Below are positions 1 to 7,516 of a stretch of DNA of 20,750 nucleotides, piece after piece. Below the pieces are notes generated by a model. The model searched no databases, had not been told where the DNA came from, and saw only the letters and a program-made list of their open reading frames with translations. Each line of letters starts with the position of its first letter. The stretch's first letter is position 1. Both the position numbers and the translations under genes were made by a program. Source of the stretch: Chloroflexota bacterium (GTDB taxonomy: Bacteria; Chloroflexota; Anaerolineae; UBA4142); assembly GCA_023380675.1 (NCBI GenBank), contig JAMCRS010000067.1:1-20750 (forward strand), read 5' to 3'.

Positions 1-86
1 TTCCAGTAGCGTATTGGACCGGGCGGATGGCACTTGGGAAGACATCTGGGGTGTGCGGCGACGCCCGGTCCAATACGCTACTGGAA
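1..86. repeat. 25-bp perfect inverted repeat at the left contig end (fold-back)
   Basis: Bases 1-25 are the exact reverse complement of bases 62-86, with a 36-base spacer (26-61). The inner copy (62-86) encodes part of a sensible URO-D reading frame (RRRPVQYATGIYQE). The outer copy runs exactly to the window edge and gives residues with no recognisable family match. The outer arm is most simply a fold-back read or assembly artefact rather than genomic sequence. A natural hairpin inside the gene is possible but less likely. Confidence 0.85.
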
Positions 87-883
87 TCTACCAGGAAATC
101 GTCAGCTCGCCGCTCACGAGTCTCGAAGATCCAGCCCAACTGCTGGACCGTCGGTGGCCGGATCCTGACTGGTTTGACTACGGCGATATCCCTACCCAGT
201 GCCGGCGTTATTACGGCAAGTACGCATTGGTCGGTGGAGGCTGGGGTGCAGTGTTTGGCGACAGCTATCGCATTCTCGGTCTCGAACATTTCCTCGAGAG
301 TTTGATTCTTTTTCCCGATGTGGTTCGCGAGGTCGTGCAACGCGTCGAGCAGTTCTACCTGGGCGTGAACGAACGGATCTTTCAAGCTGCGGCCGGCCTC
401 CTGGATGTCTACTATTTCGGCAACGACCTCGGTACCCAGCGCGGTTTGTTGATGGGCCTGCCGATGATTCGAACGTTCTTGGCGCCCAGCTTCAAACGGC
501 TCATTGACCAAGCCAAGAGTTACGGTCTTAAGGTCATGTTTCATTCCTGTGGCGCTGTGAGCGAGGCCGTTCCGCTCCTGATCGAATTGGGAATCGATGT
601 CCTGGATCCGGTGCAAGTCGGCGCCGCCGGGATGAATCCGGAATCGCTGAAGGCGATGTACGGCGACCGGATCGCCTTCCACGGCGGACTGGACACGCAG
701 GGAGTCTTGCCTTTCGGTTCGACGGAGGATGTGACCGCCGCCGCGGAACACTTGCTGCAAGTGATGAAGCCCAGGGGTGGTTACATCTTTGGCCCCAGCC
801 AGGAACTGCAGCCCGATGTACCAGTTGAGAACGTCCTGGCGATGTACCGCACAGCCAAAAAAGTCGGAGCGTATTCGGCGTAG
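2..883 (+). CDS. URO-D family protein, methyltransferase type, 5'-truncated
   Basis: This is the C-terminal three quarters of a uroporphyrinogen decarboxylase (URO-D) fold protein. The family includes heme-pathway decarboxylases and cobamide-dependent methyltransferases (MtaA, CmuA, vanillate O-demethylase types); the corrinoid context here favours the latter. The frame is open to the window edge, and the first in-frame start (TTG at 14) lies inside a fold-back repeat, so the true start is missing; full-length relatives carry roughly 80-90 more residues. Counting from the TTG, DGTWEDIWGV (residues 5-14) and GNDLGTQRG (136-144) are family-like. HSCG (177-180) matches the H-x-C-G zinc site of the methyltransferases. 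I see no clear second Cys near the C-terminus, where MtaA-type proteins supply one. A 108-base gap separates it from the LarA-like gene. Substrate unknown. Confidence 0.8.
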   Translation, partial: SSSVLDRADGTWEDIWGVRRRPVQYATGIYQEIVSSPLTSLEDPAQLLDRRWPDPDWFDYGDIPTQCRRYYGKYALVGGGWGAVFGDSYRILGLEHFLESLILFPDVVREVVQRVEQFYLGVNERIFQAAAGLLDVYYFGNDLGTQRGLLMGLPMIRTFLAPSFKRLIDQAKSYGLKVMFHSCGAVSEAVPLLIELGIDVLDPVQVGAAGMNPESLKAMYGDRIAFHGGLDTQGVLPFGSTEDVTAAAEHLLQVMKPRGGYIFGPSQELQPDVPVENVLAMYRTAKKVGAYSA

Positions 884-991
884 ACGAGAGCTTGGTCGGA
901 AAGCGCGCATTTCAATCCGGACGATAGTGTTCGGGCTCGCGTCCAGAGACAGCCGCGTAATCCGATAGGATAACCCAGCGAGGTGTGATTC

Positions 992-2266
992 GTGCGCATC
1001 CAAATCGCGTATGTGAATAGTGCCCTTGAGGTTGAGCTAGCCGAAGAGAGCCTGTGCTTCGATCTGAGCCCGGCCAGCACCCCTCCCATCTCTGATCCCG
1101 ACGGCGAGATCCGGCGGGCTTTGGCGCAGCCCATTGGAACGCCACCGCTGTCCGAGCTCGTGCGTTCGCGCCGAAATGTCGTCATTCTCGGCGATGACAA
1201 CACTCGACCCACCCCGGCCCGTGCAATCATCCCGTTAGTCCTCGACGAACTGAACAGGGCCGGTGTGCCGGATAGCAGTATTCGCGTCATCATTGCGTCA
1301 GGCACCCACCGCCCGATGACGCCGGATGAGATCGACGCCAAGTACGGGCCGCCGGTTCTCTCCCGCGTGCCGGTCTTGGGTCACAACTACCTTCAAGCCG
1401 AGAACTTGGTGGACTATGGTGTCACCCGCCGGGGGACGCGCATCGTCGTGAACCGGCAAGTGGTGGAGGCCGACGTGCGGATCGGAGTGGGCAACATCGT
1501 TCCGCATCACCCGACCGGCTGGAGCGGAGGGGCCAAGATCGTCCTGCCCGGCGTCGGCGGGGAGAAGACCGTCGCCGAGATGCATCTTCTGGGGTCACGC
1601 GATCCGCATCTGGGAACGGTGGACACGGCCATGCGTCAGGAAATGGAAGACTTTGCTGCCGCGATCGGCCTCGACTTTATCGTAAACACGGTCTTTAACC
1701 GGCACGGTGAGTTGGTCGCGGCGGTAGCCGGACATTTCGTGGATGCGCATCGGGCAGGGGTCGCCCGGGCTAAAGAGGTATTCGGCGCCCCCTTTTCCGA
1801 GTTGGCCGATCTCACGCTCGCCAGCACATCCCCGGTCGATTTCGATTTCTTTCAGGCAGACAAGGGGATTTTCGCCGCCGAGTTGGCCACGCGCCCCGGC
1901 GGAGAGATCGTCCTGATATCGGGCTGTCACGAAGGGTTCAGCCCTTCCCATTCTGATCTTGCCGAATATGGGTCGCTGGAGGACGAGGAGATTTGGGCGC
2001 GGGTCAAGTCCGGTCAAGGCGTGGACCCGCTGACGGCGGCTGAAGCATTGGTGGTCAACCACATCAAGCGCCTCTTCAAAGTGACCGTTGTTTCGGAAGG
2101 CTTCACGCCCGCGATGACGCACGCGATGGGCTTCCATCACGTTGCACCGCGTGAACTGGGAGAGTACGTGAAGCATAGAATGGCAGAGTCGCCAAAATTG
2201 CGCGTCGGCATCCTGCGTCACAGCGCGGAGGTCCTGCCGATTTTGCAGGCAAGGAACGGAGCATGA
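992..2266 (+). CDS. LarA-family (DUF2088) nickel-pincer racemase/epimerase homologue
   Basis: A 424-residue protein of the lactate racemase LarA family, cytoplasmic enzymes that racemise or epimerise 2-hydroxy acids using a nickel-pincer nucleotide cofactor. All key positions appear with a constant offset of -2 from Lactobacillus plantarum LarA: DDNTRP (69-73 region), H106 in ASGTHRP (LarA H108), H172 in VPHHPTGWSGGAK (H174), K182, the residue that holds the cofactor (K184), and H198 (H200). It is therefore probably cofactor-competent. The GTG start at 992 is preceded by a weak GAGGTG ribosome site. The stop overlaps the next ATG by four bases (ATGA), which suggests translational coupling. 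The cofactor genes larB, larC and larE are not in the window. Family members act on lactate, malate and sugar acids, so the substrate cannot be assigned; a role on a hydroxy-acid intermediate of this cluster is inferred. Confidence 0.85.
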   Translation: MRIQIAYVNSALEVELAEESLCFDLSPASTPPISDPDGEIRRALAQPIGTPPLSELVRSRRNVVILGDDNTRPTPARAIIPLVLDELNRAGVPDSSIRVIIASGTHRPMTPDEIDAKYGPPVLSRVPVLGHNYLQAENLVDYGVTRRGTRIVVNRQVVEADVRIGVGNIVPHHPTGWSGGAKIVLPGVGGEKTVAEMHLLGSRDPHLGTVDTAMRQEMEDFAAAIGLDFIVNTVFNRHGELVAAVAGHFVDAHRAGVARAKEVFGAPFSELADLTLASTSPVDFDFFQADKGIFAAELATRPGGEIVLISGCHEGFSPSHSDLAEYGSLEDEEIWARVKSGQGVDPLTAAEALVVNHIKRLFKVTVVSEGFTPAMTHAMGFHHVAPRELGEYVKHRMAESPKLRVGILRHSAEVLPILQARNGA

Positions 2267-3420
2267 ACGGCAAGCAACGGATGCTCGCGGCGCTCAGACA
2301 CGAGGAGCCGGATCGTGTTCCCGTCGGCGAGATGGGAATTGACTGGCCGATCGTGGAGAAGGTCTTGGGGCACGCGACGTTCTATAGGTCGAAGGCCAAA
2401 GAGCGAAAGGCCATTTGGGAGGGAAGACGCGCCGACGTCGTGCGCAGTCAAAAAGAGGACATTGTCGCGCTCGCGCGAGCGCTGGAATGGGATTTTGTCC
2501 CGGTTTTCTTGACCTACAGTGACCAAGTCGACTACGCCCCGAGGCGTGTGATCGACGCGCACACGTGGGAGGACGGCCAGGGCAGCGTTTGGAAGGCGAC
2601 GGACGACATTGGCGACGCGATTTGTGTCCAGCCGCGCCCGATCACACGGCCGGATATCGAGCGACTCTTGAATGAGCCTCTGGTAACTCACGAATCCGAA
2701 CTGGAGTTGGTGCACCACGTCGTCCGAGAACTTGGGCAGACGCACTTTATCATCAGCCGGGGCTGGCATTCTCCTTCGAGCTGGACGGACGGAACGTTCG
2801 TCGTGGAGGGCGAGGGATTGACTTTGAGGATCGACGATTTTCTGATGAAGATGATCGACGAGCCATCGTTCGTCCATGACCTCCTCGCCGCCTACACCAA
2901 ACGTGCTATCGAGTACGGTCGACTGTTGATCGCGGCCGGGGTCGACGCCGTTCAGATCAACGCAGATTACTGTCACAATCGGGGGCCATGGATCTCGCCG
3001 TCCCTATTCCGTGAATTTGTCTTGCCGAATATGCAAGCTCACGTCGATGCCTTTCATCAAGCCGGCGCGTACGTTCTAAAGCATACGGATGGCCAGAGCT
3101 GGGGATTGCTGGACATGATGGTCGAGACCGGCATTGATGCTTTGCACGGCATTCAGCCGTCCATCGGCATGGACATCCGTCGGCTCAAAGAAAAGTACGG
3201 GAGCCGGATCACGCTTTTCGGCGCGGTCGAATGCGATACTCTGGTTCGCGGGACGGTCGCCGAAATAGAGCGAGAGGTCGAATACTGTCTGCAGCACGCC
3301 GCGCCCGGCGGAGGGTACGTGCTCACCTCCAGCAATTCCATTCAGGCGGGCGCAAAATATGAGAACTATATGGCGATGCTGCAAGCCGCGCGCACACAGG
3401 GTAGATACCCAATAAGGTAG
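2263..3420 (+). CDS. URO-D family protein (HxDG type)
   Basis: A complete 385-residue URO-D-fold protein. The N-terminus KQRMLAALRHEEPDRVP (residues 4-20) is the typical opening of the methyltransferase-like URO-D group. The site that is H-x-C-G in zinc-dependent MtaA-type enzymes reads KHTDG (H274, D276) here, so Asp replaces the zinc-ligand Cys. A Cys follows in AVECD (C324). QINADYCHNRGPWISP (231-246) is the conserved central strand and loop. It starts inside the stop codon of the LarA-like gene and ends 7 bases before an MttB-family gene, so it is co-transcribed with both. Membership of the fold is clear. Whether it transfers methyl groups, decarboxylates or does something else is not settled by sequence; partnership with the downstream MttB protein is inferred from adjacency. 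Confidence 0.82.
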   Translation: MNGKQRMLAALRHEEPDRVPVGEMGIDWPIVEKVLGHATFYRSKAKERKAIWEGRRADVVRSQKEDIVALARALEWDFVPVFLTYSDQVDYAPRRVIDAHTWEDGQGSVWKATDDIGDAICVQPRPITRPDIERLLNEPLVTHESELELVHHVVRELGQTHFIISRGWHSPSSWTDGTFVVEGEGLTLRIDDFLMKMIDEPSFVHDLLAAYTKRAIEYGRLLIAAGVDAVQINADYCHNRGPWISPSLFREFVLPNMQAHVDAFHQAGAYVLKHTDGQSWGLLDMMVETGIDALHGIQPSIGMDIRRLKEKYGSRITLFGAVECDTLVRGTVAEIEREVEYCLQHAAPGGGYVLTSSNSIQAGAKYENYMAMLQAARTQGRYPIR

Positions 3421-3427
3421 CGGGGAA

Positions 3428-4837
3428 ATGACCGGGCCGCCGGACGTCGGTCAATCAACTGTGATTCAACCAAGGGACGTCGAGTCGATTCAGCTCGCTG
3501 CGCTGCGTGCGCTCGAACGCGTCGGCCTCAAGGTCGTTGACGCCGGCCTGCGCGATCGGCTCGCCGATCACGGTGCGACAATTGCAGGTGATTGCGTTCG
3601 TTTCCCTGAACGGCTAGTACGGGACGCGCTGTTGCGGGCTCCACGGGAGGTGGTACTCTGGAGCCGCGACGGGAATGCGCTTCGCTCGACGGACAATTGT
3701 TCCTATCACGGAATAGCCCCGAGCGCTTTGGCCGTACTTGGGCATGACGGCAGACGACGCACTTCGACGTATCAGGATGTCGTCGATCTCACGCGTCTTG
3801 CCGACGCCTTGGAGGGTATCGATTTTGTCTCGCCGCCTGCCATCGCCCAGGACTGTGCACCGGAGCTCTCGGGAGTGCTGACGGCAGAGGCCGTCTTCAG
3901 CAATACGACCAAGTTCTGCCTGGCCTTTGCTCTTGATTGGAGAGAAGCTCGTGCGTGGATCGCCATGGCCGAGCTTTCTGGCTCCCTGAGCGAGCGGCCC
4001 ATCATCGGCTTCGCCATCTCGCCGACGAGCCCATTTGTGCTCGCCAAAGAGACGAGCGACATCTTGGTCGGATGTGCCGAGCGTGGGTTGCCGCTCGTGA
4101 CCGTTCCAGGGGGATTGGCCGGCGCGACCTCCCCCTACAGCATCGCTGGGACGCTGGTTGTGGAACACGCAGAGGCGCTTGCCGTGGCGACGATCGCCCA
4201 ACTCGTTCGTCCCGGCACTCCTTGCATCCTTGGCTTCGCCTCAGCCGTCATGGACATGGCGTCGGGAAACATCTCCTTGGGGATGCCTGAGCGGACCTTG
4301 ATGTTGAACGCCGTGGCACCCCTGGCGCACGCATGGGGCCTGCCGGGTTACGCGCCGGTTGGCCTGAGCGACAGCTTCGAACTCGACGAGCAGGCCGGGG
4401 CAGAGAAGATGTTGTCGTTCGTTACCAATCTGGCGGCCGGCTTGGAGTTTTCGAGCGGTGTGGGGCGCATGGAGGGAGGGCTGTCGATCAGTTACGAAGG
4501 AATGGTGATCGATCACGAGCTCTTACAGATGGCTCGCCGTTATATGCGGGGCATCCGCGTGGACGACGAGACGCTCGCCGAAGACGTGATCGCGCAAGTC
4601 GGCCCCGCCGGCAACTTTCTGACCGAGGCCCATACACTGAGGCTTCTTCATGGAGCAGAGTTCTCCAAATCCAAACTATTCAATCGTCGTACATCAGACC
4701 AGGGCGGGTCAAGCGTCTGTGTTACGGCACGTGATCGGGTCGTGCAGCATTTGTCCGAACATCGATCCCCGGTCCCGCCGGATCGGCAATCGGCACTCCG
4801 AGGTGTGATTCGGCAATTGCTGGACGAGCCAGGCTAG
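3428..4837 (+). CDS. MttB-family (trimethylamine methyltransferase-like) protein, non-pyrrolysine
   Basis: A 469-residue member of the MttB superfamily, TIM-barrel enzymes that move a methyl group from a substrate to the Co(I) of a corrinoid protein. The founding member demethylates trimethylamine and contains pyrrolysine; characterised non-pyrrolysine homologues demethylate quaternary amines such as glycine betaine, proline betaine and carnitine. Family signatures: an N-terminal helix with VRFPERLVRDAL (about 58-69), GGLAGATSPYSIAGTLVVEH (mid-protein), MDMASGNISLGMPE, and a C-terminal AEDVIAQVGPAGNFLTEAHT. The frame is full length with no internal TAG, so no pyrrolysine is needed. It follows the URO-D gene by 7 bases; the ATG is preceded only by a weak GGGGAA. 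It is clearly divergent from the second MttB protein at 7517. Substrate unknown; a non-amine substrate cannot be excluded given the sugar-type surroundings. Confidence 0.85.
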   Translation: MTGPPDVGQSTVIQPRDVESIQLAALRALERVGLKVVDAGLRDRLADHGATIAGDCVRFPERLVRDALLRAPREVVLWSRDGNALRSTDNCSYHGIAPSALAVLGHDGRRRTSTYQDVVDLTRLADALEGIDFVSPPAIAQDCAPELSGVLTAEAVFSNTTKFCLAFALDWREARAWIAMAELSGSLSERPIIGFAISPTSPFVLAKETSDILVGCAERGLPLVTVPGGLAGATSPYSIAGTLVVEHAEALAVATIAQLVRPGTPCILGFASAVMDMASGNISLGMPERTLMLNAVAPLAHAWGLPGYAPVGLSDSFELDEQAGAEKMLSFVTNLAAGLEFSSGVGRMEGGLSISYEGMVIDHELLQMARRYMRGIRVDDETLAEDVIAQVGPAGNFLTEAHTLRLLHGAEFSKSKLFNRRTSDQGGSSVCVTARDRVVQHLSEHRSPVPPDRQSALRGVIRQLLDEPG

Positions 4838-4903
4838 CGTGGGCGTGCAAGTTCCAGCCGTCATGCCGCCGAATGTACGCATCAATGCTAAAGGGAGACC
4901 CTA

Positions 4904-5770
4904 ATGCAGATCTGTTGCGGTTACACGATTCCAATTACCTTGTTCGGCATACCCCCTTCGCCGGAGAACCACCTCAAGGGGATGGAGCTGGTCGGCCGGG
5001 CCGGTTTTAAAGCCATCGAATTGGAGCTCTATGACGAAATGATCGCCGAGCACCGGCGTGACCTTGGAAAGATGAAGGACATTCTGAAGGAATATCGCAT
5101 GGTCTGTCCTTCGGTCATGGCCGTCGAAGAGAAGATGTTCAGCCTAGACCGGACTCTCAAGGACAAATCAATCTCTGATTTCGATTCACTTACCGACATG
5201 ATTGGTGAACTCGGCAGTTCATTTGTGACTGTCTGCGGCTACATGCCTCCCGAGATCCGGCCGCAGGGTACAGAGCTGTATCGCGGCGGCCCGCCGACGT
5301 CAGTCACGGTCGGCGACGATTTCTCATGGCCGGCGTTCTGGACCAACGCCGTCGATCAGGTGCGACAGTGCGCAGCCATCGCCAAGCGCAAAGGCCTGAC
5401 GCTCCTGGTCGAAACTCGAGCGAACGACGTCTTCTCGTCGACCGATGCCGTGATGAATCTGCTCAGAGAATCAGGCGCGGACAATGTCGGAGTCATTCTC
5501 GACGTAGCCCACGTACACGCCGGCAAGGAATATCTGGCGCTCGTGATTCCCAAGTTGGGCGGTCTGATCAAACTGGTCCACCTTTCGGACAACGACGGCA
5601 GCCAGGCCTTTCATCATTCGCCCGGCACCGGCAATATAGACTTTGCCGCCGTCGTTCGCAACCTGAAAAGAGTCGGATACGACGGGTATCTCGTCGTGGA
5701 CACCTCCGGCGTCACGAACATTCTCGAAGAAGCGGTGAAGGCTCGCGATTACTATCAGTCTTTGATTTAA
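4904..5770 (+). CDS. Xylose-isomerase-like TIM-barrel protein (sugar phosphate isomerase/epimerase family), copy A
   Basis: A 288-residue AP-endonuclease-2/xylose-isomerase-like TIM barrel (PF01261 type), a family of metal-dependent sugar and polyol isomerases and epimerases. Predicted metal ligands are E170 (LLVETR), D200 (ILDVAH) and H226 (LVHLSDNDGS). The last ligand, normally Glu, is D266 in YDGYLVVD. An AAGGGAGA ribosome site lies 5 bases before the ATG. It is paralogous to the gene at 6620-7513: both have Y-RG-PP after Cx(A/G)YMP, KE(Y/H)LALVIPKL, and the same Asp at the fourth ligand position, a pair-specific trait not shared by the intervening epimerase. It lies 66 bases after an MttB gene and 11 bases before the next isomerase. 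An isomerase or epimerase role on the demethylated product is likely; the substrate is not identifiable. Confidence 0.85.
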   Translation: MQICCGYTIPITLFGIPPSPENHLKGMELVGRAGFKAIELELYDEMIAEHRRDLGKMKDILKEYRMVCPSVMAVEEKMFSLDRTLKDKSISDFDSLTDMIGELGSSFVTVCGYMPPEIRPQGTELYRGGPPTSVTVGDDFSWPAFWTNAVDQVRQCAAIAKRKGLTLLVETRANDVFSSTDAVMNLLRESGADNVGVILDVAHVHAGKEYLALVIPKLGGLIKLVHLSDNDGSQAFHHSPGTGNIDFAAVVRNLKRVGYDGYLVVDTSGVTNILEEAVKARDYYQSLI

Positions 5771-5781
5771 CGAGCGTGACG

Positions 5782-6606
5782 ATGAAAATCAGCATTACAT
5801 CGTTTGTCTACTTTAACTATCCTCTCGCGGCGGCGATCGAGCGCATCGCCGCGGCCGGCTATGACGGGGTTGATGTATGGGGCGGGCGCCCACATGCCTA
5901 TCGCAGTGATCTGGGCCCACAAGAGATCGCCTCCCTGAAGCGATTGCTGCAAGACCGCAATCTCGGAATCCCTTCGTTCATCCCCGCACAGTTCCGATAT
6001 CCAACCTCCCTGTGCAGCGGTAATGAGACGATCCGACAAGACAGTATGGCGTACATCGAGGACAGCATCGAAACTGCAGCGCTTCTCGGCGCACCCATCG
6101 TCAGCGTGTGCCCTGGCCACAGCCTGTTCGGCCAGGCGAAAGACGAGGCCTGGCAGCGGCTGCGTGCGAGCCTGGACGTGCTCTGCACTTTCGCCGCCGC
6201 GCGTGGGCTGCGAGTAGCGCTTGAACCGGCGGATCGGTTCGAGACCGATCTGGTTCAGACGGTGGACGACGCGCTGCGGCTCGTGGGCGCGGTTGGCCGC
6301 GACAACCTTGGAATCATCCTCGACGTGGGCCATTCTCAGGTCGTCGGCGAGCCGTTCGCCGCAGCCGTAAACAAACTGGGATCAGCGCTTTATCACGTGC
6401 ACGTTGACGACAATATGGGTCAACGAGATCAACACCTCGTTCCGGGGGAAGGAACGATTGATTTCCGTTCGTCGATCGCAGCGCTGCGTGCGGCGGGATA
6501 CGACGGCTACCTCGCGGTCGAGTTGGGCTGGGACTATACGGTGGACCCGGACCCCGCGGTCCGCCAGAGCGCGGCGTACTTGCGAGCGCTCTTGAATCAG
6601 GCATAG
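5782..6606 (+). CDS. Sugar phosphate isomerase/epimerase, FrlC / ketose 3-epimerase-like
   Basis: A 274-residue xylose-isomerase-like TIM barrel with all four metal ligands of the ketose 3-epimerase type: E148 (VALEP), D181 with H184 (ILDVGH), H207 (YHVHVDD) and E247 (LAVELGW). VWGGRPHAY (32-40) closely resembles the WGGRPHA of E. coli fructoselysine 3-epimerase FrlC, so this is the most enzyme-like of the three barrels. I chose ATG 5782, 11 bases after the previous stop, because MKISITSFVYFNYP is a normal first beta strand. GTG 5776 (two residues longer) is an alternative. A much longer open frame upstream only overlaps the preceding gene. The ribosome site is weak, so coupling to the upstream gene is likely. 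It probably epimerises a ketose or a modified sugar; the substrate is unassigned. Confidence 0.85.
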   Translation: MKISITSFVYFNYPLAAAIERIAAAGYDGVDVWGGRPHAYRSDLGPQEIASLKRLLQDRNLGIPSFIPAQFRYPTSLCSGNETIRQDSMAYIEDSIETAALLGAPIVSVCPGHSLFGQAKDEAWQRLRASLDVLCTFAAARGLRVALEPADRFETDLVQTVDDALRLVGAVGRDNLGIILDVGHSQVVGEPFAAAVNKLGSALYHVHVDDNMGQRDQHLVPGEGTIDFRSSIAALRAAGYDGYLAVELGWDYTVDPDPAVRQSAAYLRALLNQA

Positions 6607-6619
6607 AGAGGATGACATC

Positions 6620-7513
6620 ATGAGAATCGGCTGTGCTGCGCTCTATCCAATCACGCGCTACGGTTTCCCCTACAGCCTCGATGATTATCTTAAAGCCGTC
6701 GGGGAGATGAGGGCCGCTGGCTTCGACGCCTGTGAGTTGGAGATCAACGTCGACGTCGATCTCACGGAGTACGTCGAACGCGTGGACGAGGTAAAGAGGA
6801 CGTTGACCGAGAACGGAATGACTTTGTCGGCAGTGATCGGCGTCGTTCAGCAGGGTTTCTCGACCGATCGCGCCGTAGCCGACGAGAGCCTGCGTCGATA
6901 TGATCGTCTTTGCCAATTCGTTCACGACGTGCGCTGTGACACAGTCTGCGTCTGCGCGTACATGCCAAAGGAGATCGAAGGAGTGCCCGGCACGGAGATG
7001 TATCGCGGCAGTCCACCCCTCCAAGTCCGTGTCCCACAAGGATTCAACTGGGATGCGTTCTGGGAGAACGCGGTGGCCCGCTTTGGCCAGATGGCGCAGA
7101 CGGCGGCCCGACGCGATCAGCAGTTGATCATCGAGAACCGCGTGGGCGACTTTGTCAACACCAGCGACGGTGTCCTGAAGCTCATCGAAGATGCCGGCGA
7201 GCCGAACGCCGGCTGCCTGCTTGATGTGGCGCACACCCATGCGACCAAAGAGCACCTCGCGCTCGTCATTCCCAAATTGAAACGAAGATTGCGCTATGTT
7301 CATCTGGCGGACAACGACGGCAGCGCCTCACGTCACTTGCCGGCGGGTCAAGGTAATGTCGACTTTCCCGGTGTCTTTCACAGCCTAAAAGAGATCGGCT
7401 ACGACGGGTATGTCAACGTCGATTATGGCGGCGTGCCGGCGGATCGGATCTGGGAGGAAGCAAATCGCGGGCGTGAATACTTCAAGCGGTGTCTGGACGA
7501 GATGGGAGCGTAA
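6620..7513 (+). CDS. Xylose-isomerase-like TIM-barrel protein, copy B (paralogue of 4904-5770)
   Basis: A 297-residue xylose-isomerase-like TIM barrel. Predicted ligands are E172 (LIIENR), D202 (LLDVAHTH) and H228 (YVHLADNDGS), with D268 in YDGYVNVD at the usual Glu position. Shared segments with copy A (EMYRGSPP, KEHLALVIPKL, DNDGS followed by a G-G/N-DF run) show the two arose by duplication, although they have diverged widely elsewhere. A GAGAGGA ribosome site precedes the ATG. It starts 13 bases after the FrlC-like gene and stops 3 bases before the next MttB gene. Copies A and B may form a hetero-complex or act on successive intermediates, but this is inference only. Confidence 0.85.
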   Translation: MRIGCAALYPITRYGFPYSLDDYLKAVGEMRAAGFDACELEINVDVDLTEYVERVDEVKRTLTENGMTLSAVIGVVQQGFSTDRAVADESLRRYDRLCQFVHDVRCDTVCVCAYMPKEIEGVPGTEMYRGSPPLQVRVPQGFNWDAFWENAVARFGQMAQTAARRDQQLIIENRVGDFVNTSDGVLKLIEDAGEPNAGCLLDVAHTHATKEHLALVIPKLKRRLRYVHLADNDGSASRHLPAGQGNVDFPGVFHSLKEIGYDGYVNVDYGGVPADRIWEEANRGREYFKRCLDEMGA

Positions 7514-7516
7514 CCG

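Noticed and set aside
978..991. 14-base repeat CGAGGTGTGATTCG at 978-991 and 4797-4810
   Set aside because: One is a ribosome-site region and the other is inside the MttB coding end. A 14-base match in this length of sequence is about the chance expectation.
5326..5781. Upstream extension of the FrlC-like epimerase to 5326
   Set aside because: The added residues are Arg-rich out-of-frame translation of the preceding TIM-barrel gene. The protein fold begins at 5782.
6314..7303. Long antisense open frames, for example 6314-7303, 10950-12011, 2218-2976 and 16186-16827
   Set aside because: They lie opposite well-supported genes, show no family motifs, and are expected shadows of GC-rich coding sequence.
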